Of a DNA stretch of 64,000 bases, positions 45,358 through 55,779 are shown one piece after another. The notes under the pieces were generated by a model. That model searched no databases, had not been told where the DNA came from, and saw only the letters and a program-made list of their open reading frames with translations. Position 1 is the first letter of the stretch. Each line of letters opens with the position of its first letter. Source of the stretch: Rheinheimera nanhaiensis E407-8 (GTDB taxonomy: Bacteria; Pseudomonadota; Gammaproteobacteria; Enterobacterales; Alteromonadaceae); assembly GCF_000296695.1 (NCBI RefSeq), contig NZ_BAFK01000003.1, positions 62,001 to 126,000 of the forward strand. The letters are read 5' to 3'. The translations under genes and the position numbers were made by a program.

Positions 45358-46098
45358 ATGTTAGACCAAATCCGAATTATTCTGGTAGGCACCAGCCACA
45401 CCGGCAATATTGGCTCGGTAGCCCGGGCGATGAAAACCATGGGCTTATCGCAGCTGTATCTGGTGGCGCCGAAAACGCTGCCGGATGGCCAGGCCTATGC
45501 ACTATCAGCCGGTGCCAGTGATGTGCTGGCCAATGCCAAAGTGTTCGACACTCTGGAGCAGGCTATTGCTGATTGCCCGCTGGTTATCGCGGTAAGTGCC
45601 CGTGAGCGCACTCTGGGCTGGCCTATGCTTAACCCGCGTCAGGCCGGTGAGCTGTGCGTACAGGAAGCGCCCGGTCATCCGGTAGCGCTGGTGTTTGGCC
45701 GCGAAAAAAGCTGTTTAACCAACGAAGAGCTGCAGCTGTGTAACCGTCAGGTATCAATACCGGGTAACCCGGATTACAGTTCACTAAACCTGGCCATGGC
45801 GGTGCAGGTGCTAAGCTACGAAGTGCGCATGGCTTATCTGGCAACAGCGCAGCAGCCGCAACCGGTGTCAGAGGTGGCTTACCCCAGTAGTGCGCAGATG
45901 GAAAGCTTTTACCGCCATCTGGAAGCTACCTTAAACGATACCGGCTTTATTATTAAACAGCACCCGGGCGTGGTGATGACCAAACTGAAACGGCTGTTTA
46001 CCCGGGCGCGGCCGGAAGAAACCGAATACAACATCTTACGTGGCATCTTAACCTCAGTTCAGCGCTATGGCCAAAAGACGGCCGGCGACAAGGAGTAG
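45358..46098 (+). CDS. trmJ: tRNA (cytidine/uridine-32-2'-O)-methyltransferase TrmJ
   Basis: TrmJ methylates the ribose at position 32 of tRNA. From the ATG at 45358 the protein is 246 residues: a SPOUT-fold domain with [24 protein letters not shown], the knot motifs [15 protein letters not shown] and [22 protein letters not shown], and a C-terminal extension with [16 protein letters not shown] longer in-frame opening upstream lacks family sequence and is rejected. TAGAAT (45326-45331) may be its -10. It precedes cysE and the isc operon, a common arrangement. Confidence 0.95.
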   Translation: MLDQIRIILVGTSHTGNIGSVARAMKTMGLSQLYLVAPKTLPDGQAYALSAGASDVLANAKVFDTLEQAIADCPLVIAVSARERTLGWPMLNPRQAGELCVQEAPGHPVALVFGREKSCLTNEELQLCNRQVSIPGNPDYSSLNLAMAVQVLSYEVRMAYLATAQQPQPVSEVAYPSSAQMESFYRHLEATLNDTGFIIKQHPGVVMTKLKRLFTRARPEETEYNILRGILTSVQRYGQKTAGDKE

Positions 46099-46101
46099 GG
46101 C

Positions 46102-46911
46102 ATGTTTGCGGGTATGAAAGAAGATATAAAAAGTGTTTTTGAGCGTGACCCGGCCGCGCGCAGCAGCTTTGAAGTATTAACCAATTACCCGGGGCTGCAT
46201 GCCATCTGGTGGCACCGGCTGAGCCACAAACTGTGGCGGGCTAACTTTAAATGGCTGGCGCGGTTTTTAAGCACTATAGCGCGCTGGTTAACCGGGGTAG
46301 AAATTCACCCCGGCGCCAAAATTGGCCGCCGTTTCTTTATCGACCATGGTATGGGCGTGGTAATCGGCGAGACCGCCGAAATTGGTGATGATGTGACCTT
46401 GTATCATGGTGTTACCTTAGGCGGCACCAGCTGGAACCCCGGCAAGCGCCACCCCACGCTGGGCAATGGTGTGGTTATCGGCGCGGGCGCCAAGGTGCTG
46501 GGGCCTTTGCAGGTGGGCGAAAATGCCCGCATTGGCTCTAATGCGGTGGTGGTAAAAGATGTACCGGCCGGCGCCACTGTGGTAGGTATTCCAGGCCGTA
46601 TTGTTGCCAAAGCCGATGCTGAGGTGAGCGCTGAGCGCAAGCAGCTGGCGCAAAAGTTCGGCTTTGACGCCTACGCCGTGTCGGCCGATAACCCCGATCC
46701 GGTAGCCAATGCCATTGGCCGTATGCTTGATCATATCCAGTTGTTAGATAATAAAGTGGGCGAGCTGTGTCACAGTGTCAACCAGCTGGGCGGTAATGTG
46801 TGTGAAGAAGTGCCGGCCGTGGCGATCGATGAGGAAGATTTTCGTCTGGCCGAGCAGCGCGCGGCACAAGAGCGTAAGCGTGATGTAGAAGCGTTTGACC
46901 CTAATATCTGA
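46102..46911 (+). CDS. cysE: Serine O-acetyltransferase CysE (EpsC/NifP-like type)
   Basis: CysE acetylates serine for cysteine synthesis, feeding the sulfur that IscS mobilises from cysteine. The 269-residue protein has an N-terminal helical part ([35 protein letters not shown]) and a left-handed beta-helix of hexapeptide repeats ([70 protein letters not shown]). The catalytic His/Asp pair is in FIDHGMG. It starts three bases after trmJ and ends 113 bases before iscR. Confidence 0.94.
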   Translation: MFAGMKEDIKSVFERDPAARSSFEVLTNYPGLHAIWWHRLSHKLWRANFKWLARFLSTIARWLTGVEIHPGAKIGRRFFIDHGMGVVIGETAEIGDDVTLYHGVTLGGTSWNPGKRHPTLGNGVVIGAGAKVLGPLQVGENARIGSNAVVVKDVPAGATVVGIPGRIVAKADAEVSAERKQLAQKFGFDAYAVSADNPDPVANAIGRMLDHIQLLDNKVGELCHSVNQLGGNVCEEVPAVAIDEEDFRLAEQRAAQERKRDVEAFDPNI

Positions 46912-46937
46912 GCGAAAACATTGAACCCTTAACAGCA

Positions 46938-46962
46938 ATACCTGACTAAAATACTAGGTTAT
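46938..46962 (+). promoter_or_regulatory. Upstream type 1-like IscR site (degenerate right half)
   Basis: This 25-base stretch matches the left half of the type 1 IscR motif (ATACCTGACTAAAAT) but is degenerate in the right half. It lies 27 bases upstream of the better site, measured start to start. Two sites also occur at E. coli iscR. Confidence 0.55.
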
Positions 46963-46964
46963 TA

Positions 46965-46996
46965 ATACTTGACTAAATTAGTCAGGAAAGTAAAAT
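46965..46996 (+). promoter_or_regulatory. iscR promoter with overlapping type 1 IscR site
   Basis: Bases 46965-46989 match the type 1 IscR consensus ATASYYGACTRWWWYAGTCRRSTAT at all but two positions. The site covers the -35 TTGACT (46969-46974), which is followed after 16 bases by TAAAAT (46991-46996). [2Fe-2S]-IscR would occupy the promoter and repress the operon when clusters are plentiful, as in E. coli. Confidence 0.85.
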
Positions 46997-47024
46997 AGCG
47001 CCACTGCTGTTGGGGGGGTAAAAC

Positions 47025-47507
47025 ATGAGATTAACGTCAAAAGGCCGTTATGCGGTAACGGCGATGCTGGATGTGGCGCTACATACCGCCAACGGGCCAG
47101 TGCCGCTGGCGGATATTTCTGAGCGCCAGGGTATTTCGTTATCTTACCTTGAACAGTTATTCGCCCGCCTGCGTAAACAAGGTTTAGTCAGCAGTGTGCG
47201 TGGCCCGGGTGGTGGTTACCAGTTAGGGCGCGAAGCGGCACAGATTTCGGTGTCGGACGTAATAAGCGCGGTGGATGAATCGGTAGATGCCACCCGCTGT
47301 CAGGGCAAATCAGATTGCCACAGCGGTACCCGCTGTTTAACCCACACCCTGTGGAGTGACTTAAGTCACCGCATTGAAGATTTTCTTACCGGCATCACGC
47401 TGGGCGAGCTGGTAAACCAGCGCGACGTACAGAACGTGGCAAAGCGGCAAAACAGCCGCATTGTAAAAAACCCGGCAACTGATATTGAAGTCAGCTGCCA
47501 GCTGTAG
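47025..47507 (+). CDS. iscR: Fe-S cluster-sensing regulator IscR
   Basis: IscR is an Rrf2-family repressor that reads [2Fe-2S] supply. The 160-residue protein starts [20 protein letters not shown], has the winged helix with [31 protein letters not shown], and keeps the cluster ligands Cys92, Cys98 and Cys104 ([14 protein letters not shown]) plus His107 at E. coli numbering. It heads the isc operon, with two IscR sites upstream for autorepression. Confidence 0.96.
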   Translation: MRLTSKGRYAVTAMLDVALHTANGPVPLADISERQGISLSYLEQLFARLRKQGLVSSVRGPGGGYQLGREAAQISVSDVISAVDESVDATRCQGKSDCHSGTRCLTHTLWSDLSHRIEDFLTGITLGELVNQRDVQNVAKRQNSRIVKNPATDIEVSCQL

Positions 47508-47524
47508 GCAACACGGAGCAAACA

Positions 47525-48739
47525 ATGAAGCTACCTATTTATCTGGATTACGCTGCAACTACCCCGGTCGACCCACGGGTAGCAGAGAAAATGATGCAGT
47601 ATTTAACGATGGACGGCGAGTTTGGTAACCCGGCGTCACGTTCGCATCGTTTTGGCTGGCAGGCCGAAGAAGCGGTAGAAATTGCCCGCAGCCAGATTGC
47701 TGAGCTGGTAAACGCTGACCCGCGCGAAATAGTGTTCACCTCAGGCGCCACTGAATCGAATAACCTGGCCATTAAAGGCGCAGCCGATTTTTACCATAAA
47801 AAAGGTAAGCACCTGATCACGGTGAAAACCGAGCATAAAGCCACGCTGGACACCATGCGACAGCTGGAACGTGAAGGTTATGAAGTCACCTATTTAGAGC
47901 CGCACACTGATGGCCTTATTACCATCGAAATGCTTGCAGCGGCGATCCGCCCTGACACCACTGTCATCAGCGTGATGTTTGTCAATAACGAAATTGGTGT
48001 GGTGCAGGACATCGCCGCCATTGGCGAGCTGTGTCGCAGCAAAGGCATTATTTTTCATGTCGACGCTGCCCAGGCTGCTGGCAAGGTTGATATCGATCTG
48101 CAGGCGTTAAAAGTCGATTTAATGTCGTTCTCGGCGCATAAAGCCTATGGCCCTAAAGGCATTGGTGCCTTGTTTGTCCGGCGTAAACCGCGCATCCGCT
48201 TAGAGGCGCAAATGCACGGTGGTGGCCATGAACGCGGTATGCGTTCAGGCACCTTACCTACCCACCAAATTGTGGCGATGGGTGAAGCGTTCCGTATCGC
48301 CAAGCTGGAAATGCACGACGAAATTAAGCGTATCAGCGCGCTGCGTGACAAGCTGGTTAACGGTGTGAAAGACATTGAACAGGTGTTCTTAAACGGCCAC
48401 CCGACCAAGCGGGTACCACATATTACCAATATCAGCTTTAACTATGTGGAAGGCGAGTCGCTGATTATGGCGCTGAAAGACATTGCGGTATCGTCGGGCT
48501 CTGCCTGTACCTCAGCCAGCCTGGAGCCTTCATACGTGCTGCGCGCGCTGGGCATGAGTGACGAGCTGGCACACAGCTCTATCCGTTTCAGTATCGGCCG
48601 TTTTACCACCGAAGAGCAGGTAGACCACACCATTAAGATAGTGCACCAGGCGATTGAAAAGCTGCGTGCTATGTCTCCGCTGTGGGATATGTACAAAGAC
48701 GGTATCGATTTAAACACTGTGGCCTGGGTTGCGCACTAA
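47525..48739 (+). CDS. iscS: Cysteine desulfurase IscS
   Basis: IscS is the PLP enzyme that takes sulfur from cysteine for Fe-S clusters and tRNA thiolation. The 404-residue protein has PLP lysine Lys206 ([10 protein letters not shown]), His104-type TEHKATL, and the mobile active Cys328 in [10 protein letters not shown], all at E. coli numbering. It ends [22 protein letters not shown], the IscU-binding tail. It begins 17 bases after iscR. Confidence 0.97.
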   Translation: MKLPIYLDYAATTPVDPRVAEKMMQYLTMDGEFGNPASRSHRFGWQAEEAVEIARSQIAELVNADPREIVFTSGATESNNLAIKGAADFYHKKGKHLITVKTEHKATLDTMRQLEREGYEVTYLEPHTDGLITIEMLAAAIRPDTTVISVMFVNNEIGVVQDIAAIGELCRSKGIIFHVDAAQAAGKVDIDLQALKVDLMSFSAHKAYGPKGIGALFVRRKPRIRLEAQMHGGGHERGMRSGTLPTHQIVAMGEAFRIAKLEMHDEIKRISALRDKLVNGVKDIEQVFLNGHPTKRVPHITNISFNYVEGESLIMALKDIAVSSGSACTSASLEPSYVLRALGMSDELAHSSIRFSIGRFTTEEQVDHTIKIVHQAIEKLRAMSPLWDMYKDGIDLNTVAWVAH

Positions 48740-48769
48740 GCGCGCCGGCTGCAAACAGAGGTAACTATC

Positions 48770-49153
48770 ATGGCTTACAGTAATAAAGTAATCGACCACT
48801 ACGAAAACCCACGCAACGTCGGCGCGTTTGACAAAGACGATGTTGGTGTAGCAACCGGCATGGTCGGCGCACCGGCCTGTGGCGACGTGATGAAGCTGCA
48901 AATCAAGGTAAATGAGCAAGGCATTATTGAAGATGCCAAGTTTAAAACCTACGGCTGTGGCAGCGCTATTGCCTCCAGCTCACTGGTAACCGAGTGGGTA
49001 AAAGGCAAAAGCCTGGCGCAAGCCGAGCAAATTAAAAATACCGACATCGCGCAAGAGCTGGCGCTGCCACCGGTAAAGATTCACTGCTCTATTCTGGCGG
49101 AAGACGCCATTAAAGCCGCTATCGCCGATTACAAGCAGAAACACGGAGGCTAA
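48770..49153 (+). CDS. iscU: Fe-S cluster assembly scaffold IscU
   Basis: IscU is the scaffold on which [2Fe-2S] clusters form. The 127-residue protein keeps Cys37 (PACGD), Cys63 (YGCGSA), His105 and Cys106 (HCSILAED), and the LPPVK motif bound by HscA. Its length is close to that of E. coli. Confidence 0.97.
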   Translation: MAYSNKVIDHYENPRNVGAFDKDDVGVATGMVGAPACGDVMKLQIKVNEQGIIEDAKFKTYGCGSAIASSSLVTEWVKGKSLAQAEQIKNTDIAQELALPPVKIHCSILAEDAIKAAIADYKQKHGG

Positions 49154-49158
49154 GCAGC

Positions 49159-49482
49159 ATGGCCATTTCGATGACACAAGCCGCTGCCGACCGGGTACGC
49201 AGTTTTCTGCAAAACCGTGGCAAGGGCATTGGCCTTAGAGTAGGGGTAAAAACCACCGGCTGCTCGGGCCTGGCTTATGTGCTGGAGTTTGTCGATACGC
49301 TAAACGACGACGATCAGGTGTTTGAGCATGACGACTTAAAACTGATCGTCGATGGCAAAAGCCTGGTGTATATCGACGGCACCCAGCTGGATTTTGTCAA
49401 AGAAGGCCTGAACGAAGGTTTTCAGTTTAACAACCCCAACGTCAACGGCGAATGTGGTTGTGGTGAAAGCTTCACCGTTTAA
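49159..49482 (+). CDS. iscA: A-type Fe-S carrier IscA
   Basis: IscA passes iron or clusters to target proteins. The 107-residue protein has the three conserved cysteines in TTGCSGLAY and GECGCGESF. It follows iscU by five bases. Confidence 0.95.
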   Translation: MAISMTQAAADRVRSFLQNRGKGIGLRVGVKTTGCSGLAYVLEFVDTLNDDDQVFEHDDLKLIVDGKSLVYIDGTQLDFVKEGLNEGFQFNNPNVNGECGCGESFTV

Positions 49483-49519
49483 GTGGTTTAACCTGTTACA
49501 TTAAGCATCAAAGGGCCGG

Positions 49520-50044
49520 ATGAATTACTTTCAGCTGTTTAATCTGCCGGCGCAGTTCGACCTCGACTTAACCGAGCTCGGTTCGCGCTACCTGAAACTG
49601 CAAAAGCAGTTTCACCCGGATCAGCACAGCAGTGGCTCGGAGCGCGACAAGCTGTTGGCAGTGCAACAAACCGCCAACATTAATGATGCCTATCACAGTT
49701 TAAAACAGCCGCTGCTGCGTGCCGAACACTTGCTGGCCCTGCGCGGCTTAAAAATCAGTAACGAGCAGCGTAGCTTCACTGACCCGATGTTTTTAATGCA
49801 GCAGATGGAGCTACGTGAGCAGTTGGCCGAGATAGCGCTAAGCGATGATCCTGACAGCATGATCGACAGCATCGAGCGCCAATTGCAGCAGCAAAAAAAG
49901 CAGCTGCTTAAGCAACTTGCCAGCGCACTGGATGCGCAAACTGCCGAGCAGGACCAGCTGGCGGCCGACCTTATCCGTAAACTAAAATTCTTCTTTAAGC
50001 TGCAGCAGGAGCTGGAGCTTATTGAACAGCAACTACAAGACTAA
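49520..50044 (+). CDS. hscB: Fe-S co-chaperone HscB (J-domain protein)
   Basis: HscB delivers IscU to HscA and stimulates its ATPase. The 174-residue protein has an N-terminal J domain with the HPD tripeptide (FHPDQHS, His32) and a C-terminal helical IscU-binding domain (MEQ-like [14 protein letters not shown]). It lies eight bases before hscA. Confidence 0.94.
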   Translation: MNYFQLFNLPAQFDLDLTELGSRYLKLQKQFHPDQHSSGSERDKLLAVQQTANINDAYHSLKQPLLRAEHLLALRGLKISNEQRSFTDPMFLMQQMELREQLAEIALSDDPDSMIDSIERQLQQQKKQLLKQLASALDAQTAEQDQLAADLIRKLKFFFKLQQELELIEQQLQD

Positions 50045-50052
50045 ACAACACT

Positions 50053-51909
50053 ATGGCGTTATTACAGATCGCAGAGCCGGGCCAGAGCGCGGCACCGCAC
50101 CAGCACAAACTGGCCGCCGGTATTGACCTTGGCACCACCAATTCACTGGTCGCCACAGTGCGCAGCGGTGAAGCTAAAACCCTGGTAAACCGGCAGGGCC
50201 GTGATATGGTGCCCTCTGTAGTGCGTTACACGCCAGATGGCGTCATAGTGGGCGATGCGGCACTGGCCGCGGCCATTGACGACGCGCAAAATACCATAGT
50301 GTCGGTAAAACGCCTGATGGGTAAAGGCTACAGCGAAACCACTGCATTAAAGCAGCAGGTGCCTTATCAGTTGGTTGATCAGCAAGGTCTGGTCGCCATC
50401 GACACGGCGCAGGGCGTAAAAAACCCGGTAGAAGTATCGGCGGAAATTCTGGCCACCCTGGCTAACACTGCCAGCGAAACCCTCGGTGGTGAGTTAAACG
50501 GTGTGGTGATTACCGTGCCGGCTTATTTTGATGATGCCCAGCGCCAGGCCACTAAAGATGCCGCTAAATTAGCCGGCCTGAATGTGCTGCGGTTACTGAA
50601 CGAACCCACAGCGGCGGCGCTGGCCTACGGCCTGGACTCCGGTCAGGAAGGCGTGATTGCGGTGTACGATTTAGGCGGTGGCACCTTCGATATTTCCATT
50701 TTGCGGCTACGTCGCGGCGTATTTGAAGTGTTGGCCACTGGTGGTGATTCAGCCCTGGGCGGTGATGATTTTGACCATGCCATTGTCAGCCACCTGCAGC
50801 AACAAACCGGCCAGGCCAAGTTAAGCCACCAGCAAATGCGACAGTACTTAACTACGGCACGCCAGCTAAAAGAGCAGCTGACTGAGCGGGATAGCGTCGA
50901 TTTTGCCCTGCCGCTGAATGACTGCGTATATAACGGCAGCCTGAGCCGGGCTGAGCTGGAGCAACTGATAAGCCCGCTGGTCAAACAAACCATTCGCGCC
51001 TGTCGTCAGGTACTGCGCGATGCCGGTTTAACCGCTGAGGAGATTGTCAAAGTGGTGATGGTGGGCGGCTCTACCCGGGTGCCACTGGTACGCCAGCAGG
51101 TCGCCGCATTTTTTGCCACTGAGCCATTAACCTCTATTGATCCGGATAAAGTGGTGGCGATTGGCGCCGCCATTCAGGCCAATGTGCTGGTGGGCAATAA
51201 AGCCGAAGGTGACACCCTGCTGCTGGATGTGATCCCGTTATCCTTAGGGCTTGAGACCATGGGCGGTTTGGTAGAAAAAATTATCCCGCGCAATACCGTG
51301 ATTCCGGTAGCACGGGCGCAGGAATTTACCACCTTCAAAGATGGCCAGACCGCGATGGCGCTGCATGTGGTGCAGGGCGAGCGCGAGCTGGTAGATGATT
51401 GCCGCTCACTGGCACGCTTTGAACTGCGCGGTATACCGCCGATGCCGGCCGGTGGTGCCCATATCCGCGTCACCTTTCAGGTTGATGCCGATGGCTTGCT
51501 TAGCGTAACGGCGCAGGAAAAATCGACCGGCGTGCAGGCGAATATTCAGGTGAAGCCGTCGTACGGCTTAACCGATGAGCAAGTGGCTAGCATGCTAAAA
51601 GGCTCTATGCAGTATGCCCGCCAGGATATGCAGCAGCGCTTGCTGCGCGAGCAGCAGGTAGAAGCCGAACGCGTACTGGAAGCGGTAAGCCAGGCGCTGA
51701 AAGCCGATGCCGCACTGCTAAGCAGCGCTGAGCTTGATAACATTCAACAGGCACTGACGGCATTACGCCAGGTCCGGCAGGGTGACGATACCGCCGCCAT
51801 TAAAGCCGCTATAGAGCACACCAATCAGTTAACAGACGACTTTGCTGCAAGACGGATGGATCAGTCTATTCGCCATGCGCTTAAAGGCCATAACGTGGAC
51901 GAGGTATAA
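50053..51909 (+). CDS. hscA: Fe-S-specific Hsp70 chaperone HscA
   Basis: HscA is the dedicated Hsp70 that helps release clusters from IscU. The 618-residue protein has the ATPase signatures [29 protein letters not shown] and [17 protein letters not shown], then a substrate-binding domain beginning [17 protein letters not shown] and a helical lid. Length is that of E. coli HscA (616). Confidence 0.96.
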   Translation: MALLQIAEPGQSAAPHQHKLAAGIDLGTTNSLVATVRSGEAKTLVNRQGRDMVPSVVRYTPDGVIVGDAALAAAIDDAQNTIVSVKRLMGKGYSETTALKQQVPYQLVDQQGLVAIDTAQGVKNPVEVSAEILATLANTASETLGGELNGVVITVPAYFDDAQRQATKDAAKLAGLNVLRLLNEPTAAALAYGLDSGQEGVIAVYDLGGGTFDISILRLRRGVFEVLATGGDSALGGDDFDHAIVSHLQQQTGQAKLSHQQMRQYLTTARQLKEQLTERDSVDFALPLNDCVYNGSLSRAELEQLISPLVKQTIRACRQVLRDAGLTAEEIVKVVMVGGSTRVPLVRQQVAAFFATEPLTSIDPDKVVAIGAAIQANVLVGNKAEGDTLLLDVIPLSLGLETMGGLVEKIIPRNTVIPVARAQEFTTFKDGQTAMALHVVQGERELVDDCRSLARFELRGIPPMPAGGAHIRVTFQVDADGLLSVTAQEKSTGVQANIQVKPSYGLTDEQVASMLKGSMQYARQDMQQRLLREQQVEAERVLEAVSQALKADAALLSSAELDNIQQALTALRQVRQGDDTAAIKAAIEHTNQLTDDFAARRMDQSIRHALKGHNVDEV

Positions 51910-51912
51910 CAG

Positions 51913-52251
51913 ATGCCACAAATTGTATTTTTACCCCATGCGCAGCTGTGTCCAGAAGGCGCCGCGCTGGAAGCTAAAACCGGCGAAACCGTACTGGACG
52001 TGGCGCTGCGTAATGGTATTGCCATTGAGCATGCCTGTGAAAAGTCCTGTGCCTGCACCACCTGCCACGTCATAGTGCGCGAAGGTTTTTACTCACTGAA
52101 CGAAAGTGATGAGCTGGAAGACGATATGCTGGATAAAGCCTGGGGCTTAGAGCCGGAGTCGCGTCTGGGCTGTCAGGCCCGTATCGCCGATGAAGATTTA
52201 GTGGTCGAAATCCCCAAATACACGGTTAACCTGGTCAGTGAAGGCCATTAA
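51913..52251 (+). CDS. fdx: [2Fe-2S] ferredoxin Fdx
   Basis: Fdx supplies electrons for cluster assembly. The 112-residue adrenodoxin-type ferredoxin has ligands Cys42, Cys48, Cys51 and Cys87 and the extra Cys46 (CEKSCACTTC), exactly as in E. coli. It begins three bases after hscA. The operon ends here at a terminator; the small iscX gene found next in E. coli is absent. Confidence 0.96.
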   Translation: MPQIVFLPHAQLCPEGAALEAKTGETVLDVALRNGIAIEHACEKSCACTTCHVIVREGFYSLNESDELEDDMLDKAWGLEPESRLGCQARIADEDLVVEIPKYTVNLVSEGH

Positions 52252-52267
52252 GGCCAACGTGAAGGCG

Positions 52268-52296
52268 AAAGCGGCTGTAATGGCCGTTTTTTTTTT
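52268..52296 (+). terminator. Terminator of the isc operon
   Basis: AAAGCGGC (52268-52275) pairs with GCCGTTTT (52283-52290) with one G-U pair around a seven-base loop and runs into a tract of ten T residues. Confidence 0.9.
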
Positions 52297-52396
52297 GGCC
52301 AGATACCGAACTGTAGCAACAAAACTGCTGAAAACACTGGAGATTAGCTATAGCTAAGCTAGTCTTGCACTAACAACAACGATAGACGGAGTTTTT

Positions 52397-53527
52397 ATGT
52401 TTAAACGTACTGCGCTTACTTTGGCTATAGCAGCCTTACTGGCGGCACCGGCGCATGCCGATCTGACCATTAACGGCTTTGCCTCTATTAAAGCCGGCAT
52501 GACGCTGGATAACGATGCGACCTTGTATGGCTATGATGATGACCTCGATTTTAAAAACGAAAGCTTATTTGCCGTGCAGGTGATGTCTGATTTAGGTGAA
52601 AAGCTGTCTGTCACAGCTCAACTGATGGGCCGTGGCCGCGAAGACTTTAATGCCGAGTTTGAATGGGCCTTTTTAAGCTACCAGCTGAGCGACAATCTGC
52701 AGCTGAATGCCGGCCGCTTGCGCACGCCGTTTTACAAATACTCCGACTTTAAAGATGTCGGCTATGCCTACGATTGGGCGCGGGTGCCAGAAGCGGTATA
52801 TAACCTCGACTTTGACAATATTGAGGGCGTCTCGCTGTATCATACTACTACCCTGGGCAGCCTGGACTCTTCGCTGCAATTAATTGCCGGCAGTTTTGAC
52901 GGTGATGCGGTGGTAACCGGACTAACAGTACAGGCGAAAATTGATCAGGTACTGGGTGCTGCCTGGGAGTTAAGCCGCGATGGTATCAGTGCGCGTCTGG
53001 CTTACCTGAGGGGCGACACCAGTTTGTCAAACCCGGATATCGATGCGCTAACCGGCATATTAACCGCCAGTGGCTTAGGTGCGGTAGCCAGGGCTATCGA
53101 CGTCAATGAAGAAAGCAGTACCTTTTTGGGGCTGGCGTTAACGCTGGATAAAAACGACTGGGTAGCGGTGGCCGAGATCACCCGTACTGAAGTGGATGAT
53201 TCTTTAATTGCCGAGCAAAATGGCTACTACGTCTCACTTGGCCATCGTTTTGATAGCCTGACGCCTTATGTATCTTATGAAAAACGCGATAACGACGCCA
53301 AACGCGACATTATTGCACTGTTGCCGCAGGGGGTCCCGGCACAGTTGGCGCTGGGCGTAACCCAAGCCGTGGAGCGGTTTGAAGTAAAACGTGACGCCTG
53401 GAACCTGGGCCTGCGTTATGATTTTCATCCTTCAGCCGCCTTTAAAGCGCAGCTGACCCGCGTCAATAATGACATTACCGATGACGACACCAGCTTGGTT
53501 ACGCTGGGTGTGGATCTGGTGTTTTAA
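52397..53527 (+). CDS. Porin-like outer-membrane beta-barrel protein
   Basis: The 376-residue protein has a signal peptide (MFKRTALTLAIAALLAAPAHA), the opening strand DLTINGFASIKAGMTL, repeated amphipathic strands including EFEWAFLSYQLSDNLQLNAGRLRTPFYKYSD (typical of general porins) and a terminal VTLGVDLVF with C-terminal Phe. It is likely a trimeric porin of about 16 strands. The substrate is not readable. It lies 11 bases before a small PBP-like gene; such pairs suggest a joint role, perhaps in phosphate or anion handling. Confidence 0.8.
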   Translation: MFKRTALTLAIAALLAAPAHADLTINGFASIKAGMTLDNDATLYGYDDDLDFKNESLFAVQVMSDLGEKLSVTAQLMGRGREDFNAEFEWAFLSYQLSDNLQLNAGRLRTPFYKYSDFKDVGYAYDWARVPEAVYNLDFDNIEGVSLYHTTTLGSLDSSLQLIAGSFDGDAVVTGLTVQAKIDQVLGAAWELSRDGISARLAYLRGDTSLSNPDIDALTGILTASGLGAVARAIDVNEESSTFLGLALTLDKNDWVAVAEITRTEVDDSLIAEQNGYYVSLGHRFDSLTPYVSYEKRDNDAKRDIIALLPQGVPAQLALGVTQAVERFEVKRDAWNLGLRYDFHPSAAFKAQLTRVNNDITDDDTSLVTLGVDLVF

Positions 53528-53538
53528 GGAGGTCCAAA

Positions 53539-53952
53539 ATGCAACTAGTCAAAGTTATGTTATTGACGGCAGCATGCCTGGTCGGTGCAGCGCAGGCTGA
53601 AATTGCCGTGGTGGTGAACCCGGCCAATGCTAATGCGGTGTCTGCTGATGATCTGAACCGTTTGTTTTTAGGCCGTAGTTCAAGTTTTGCCGATGGCAGC
53701 AAGGCCACACCGCTAAATTTAGCGGAGGGGCAGGCAGCGCGGGCTGAATTTGACAGCAAAGTACTAAACCGCTCTGCTGCACAGTTAAAAGCCTACTGGT
53801 CAAAACTGGTGTTCACCGGTAAAGGTACACCACCGAAAGAGTTGGCCGACGATGCGGCGGTAAAGGCTGCGCTAGCGGCAGATAGCAGCGCCATTGGCTA
53901 TATCAGCAGTGGCAGTGTCGATAGCAGTGTTAAGGTAGTCGCTACCTTTTAA
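53539..53952 (+). CDS. Small periplasmic PstS-like (PBP-like domain) protein
   Basis: The 137-residue protein has a signal peptide (MQLVKVMLLTAACLVGAAQA) and sequence like one lobe of a PstS phosphate-binding protein: EIAVVVNPANANAVSADDLNRLFLGRSSSFADG, KAYWSKLVFTGKGTPPKEL and AIGYISSGSVDSSVKVV. Full PstS proteins have about 320 residues, so this is a short form of the PBP-like domain, with no transporter genes nearby. AAGGAGG precedes the ATG, and it is co-transcribed with the porin-like gene. Confidence 0.8.
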   Translation: MQLVKVMLLTAACLVGAAQAEIAVVVNPANANAVSADDLNRLFLGRSSSFADGSKATPLNLAEGQAARAEFDSKVLNRSAAQLKAYWSKLVFTGKGTPPKELADDAAVKAALAADSSAIGYISSGSVDSSVKVVATF

Positions 53953-53967
53953 GCGGTTTTTACCAGC

Positions 53968-53999
53968 AAAAGCCGCGGCCTGAGGTTGCGGCTTTTTTG
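53968..53999 (+). terminator. Terminator of the porin/PBP-like pair
   Basis: AAAAGCCGC (53968-53976) pairs with GCGGCTTTT (53988-53996) around an 11-base loop, ending in TTTTTTG. Confidence 0.88.
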
Positions 54000-54097
54000 T
54001 CGGCAAAAAATAGGTTTTTTCCGCCAACTAGCGTATAATTTGCCGCCTTAAAATTTTAAACCTTACGTTTACTTAATCTTATTAACAGGAGCCTGTT

Positions 54098-54529
54098 ATG
54101 GCGTTAGAGCGCACTTTTTCTATTATCAAACCCGATGCTGTTGCTAAAAACGTAATCGGTGCCATTTACAACCGTTTTGAATCGGCCGGTTTACGTATCG
54201 TTGCCGCCAAAATGCTACACTTAAGCCGCGAACAGGCTGAAGGTTTCTACGCTGAGCATAAAGAGCGTCCATTCTTTGGCGCCCTGGTGTCATTCATGAC
54301 CTCTGGCCCGGTAATGGTGCAGGTGTTAGAAGGTGAAGATGCGGTACGTAAAAACCGTGAAATCATGGGTGCGACTAACCCGAAAGATGCATTAGCCGGT
54401 ACTTTACGTGCTGACTACGCCGCCAGCATCGACGAGAACGCCGTACACGGTTCTGACGCTGCCGCTTCTGCCGCACGCGAAATCGCTTACTTCTTCACAG
54501 AAGCTGAGCTGTGTGCCCGTACCCGCTAA
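54098..54529 (+). CDS. ndk: Nucleoside diphosphate kinase
   Basis: Ndk balances nucleoside triphosphates by a phosphohistidine mechanism. The 143-residue protein begins [17 protein letters not shown] and has the active His117 in [13 protein letters not shown] perfect TATAAT lies at 54034-54039 in the leader, but no good -35 accompanies it. An AGGAG ribosome site precedes the ATG. Confidence 0.97.
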   Translation: MALERTFSIIKPDAVAKNVIGAIYNRFESAGLRIVAAKMLHLSREQAEGFYAEHKERPFFGALVSFMTSGPVMVQVLEGEDAVRKNREIMGATNPKDALAGTLRADYAASIDENAVHGSDAAASAAREIAYFFTEAELCARTR

Positions 54530-54552
54530 GCGTTAATCGCCTGCGGTAACGG

Positions 54553-54578
54553 ACTAAGGGGGCAACAGCCCCCTTAGT
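54553..54578. terminator. Perfect 11-bp hairpin after ndk
   Basis: ACTAAGGGGGC (54553-54563) pairs perfectly with GCCCCCTTAGT (54568-54578) around AACA, 23 bases after the ndk stop. No T-run follows, so termination strength is uncertain. Confidence 0.55.
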
Positions 54579-54635
54579 GCATGTTGGTCCAGTGTTTTAT
54601 GGCTATTGTTTATTGTGGTAAGGAGCGCTCTGCAA

Positions 54636-55763
54636 ATGACTGAGCAGCAAGAAAAAATTAATTTACTTGATTTAACCCGGGCGCAAATGCAGGCGTTTTT
54701 TGTCGAGTTAGGCGAAAAACCCTTCCGTGCCGATCAGGTAATGAAATGGATTTACCACTTCTGTATCGATGATTTCGATAAGATGAGCAATATCAATAAA
54801 GTATTGCGCGAAAAGTTAAAAGCCCGCTGTGTTATCGAAGCGCCGGTGGTGGTTACCCGCCAGGACAGCAGTGATGGCACCATTAAGTTTGTTATGGGCT
54901 TAAGTGGCGGTCAGGAAGTTGAAACAGTGTGGATCCCGGAAAAAGACCGTCGTACCCTGTGCGTGTCGTCTCAGGTGGGGTGTGCGCTGGACTGCTCATT
55001 CTGCTCTACCGCGCAGCAGGGCTTTAACCGCAATTTAACTGTGGCCGAAATTATCGGTCAGGTATGGCGGGTAGCGCAACTCATTGGCAGTTACGGCGAT
55101 ACCGGTGATAAACCGGTGACCAACGTGGTAATGATGGGGATGGGCGAACCGCTGCTGAACCTGAACAACGTGGTACCGGCAATGGAGCTGATGCTGGAAG
55201 ATTTTGGCTTTGGTTTATCGAAGCGGCGGGTAACGTTAAGCACCTCTGGCGTGGTGCCGGCGCTGGATTTACTGCGGGAAAAAATCGACGTGGCGCTGGC
55301 CATTTCATTACATGCGCCGAACAATGAGCTGCGTAACGAGCTGGTACCGGTAAACCGCAAATATCCAATGGAAGAATTTTTAGCTGCGTCAAGACGTTAT
55401 GTGGCGAACTCTAAGGCCAATGATAAGGTCACAGTAGAGTACGTGATGCTGGAGGGGGTAAACGACAGCATGGAGCAGGCACATGAACTGGCGCAGGCAT
55501 TAAAAGATACGCCGTCGAAAATTAACCTGATCCCGTTTAACCCTTACCCGGGCTCGCCATACAAACGCTCAAGTAATTCGCGCATTGACAGGTTTAACAA
55601 AGTCTTACAAGAATACGGCTTTACTGTTATTGTACGAAAAACCCGGGGCGATGATATCGACGCGGCCTGTGGCCAGCTGGTGGGCGATGTTATCGACCGG
55701 ACCAAACGGTTAATCAAGAAGCAGCAAAAAGGGCAGGCGATTGCCGTAAAAGTGCTGCCATAA
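54636..55763 (+). CDS. rlmN: Dual-specificity RNA methyltransferase RlmN
   Basis: RlmN is a radical-SAM enzyme that methylates C2 of A2503 in 23S rRNA and A37 in tRNAs. From the ATG at 54636 (AAGGAGC upstream) it has 375 residues. The [4Fe-4S] motif is Cys116-xxx-Cys120-xx-Cys123 (CALDCSFC), and the methyl-carrying and proton-transfer cysteines are Cys109 or the C-terminal Cys345 region ([10 protein letters not shown]). Other motifs are GMGEPLLN and VTLSTSG. It heads the conserved rlmN-pilW-rodZ-ispG-hisS-yfgM-bamB-der series. Confidence 0.96.
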   Translation: MTEQQEKINLLDLTRAQMQAFFVELGEKPFRADQVMKWIYHFCIDDFDKMSNINKVLREKLKARCVIEAPVVVTRQDSSDGTIKFVMGLSGGQEVETVWIPEKDRRTLCVSSQVGCALDCSFCSTAQQGFNRNLTVAEIIGQVWRVAQLIGSYGDTGDKPVTNVVMMGMGEPLLNLNNVVPAMELMLEDFGFGLSKRRVTLSTSGVVPALDLLREKIDVALAISLHAPNNELRNELVPVNRKYPMEEFLAASRRYVANSKANDKVTVEYVMLEGVNDSMEQAHELAQALKDTPSKINLIPFNPYPGSPYKRSSNSRIDRFNKVLQEYGFTVIVRKTRGDDIDAACGQLVGDVIDRTKRLIKKQQKGQAIAVKVLP

Positions 55764-55779
55764 CATCAAGGATGTCGGT

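Noticed and set aside
54011-54039. Full ndk promoter
   Set aside because: The TATAAT is perfect, but no acceptable -35 is found at 16-18 bases, so it is only noted in the gene entry.
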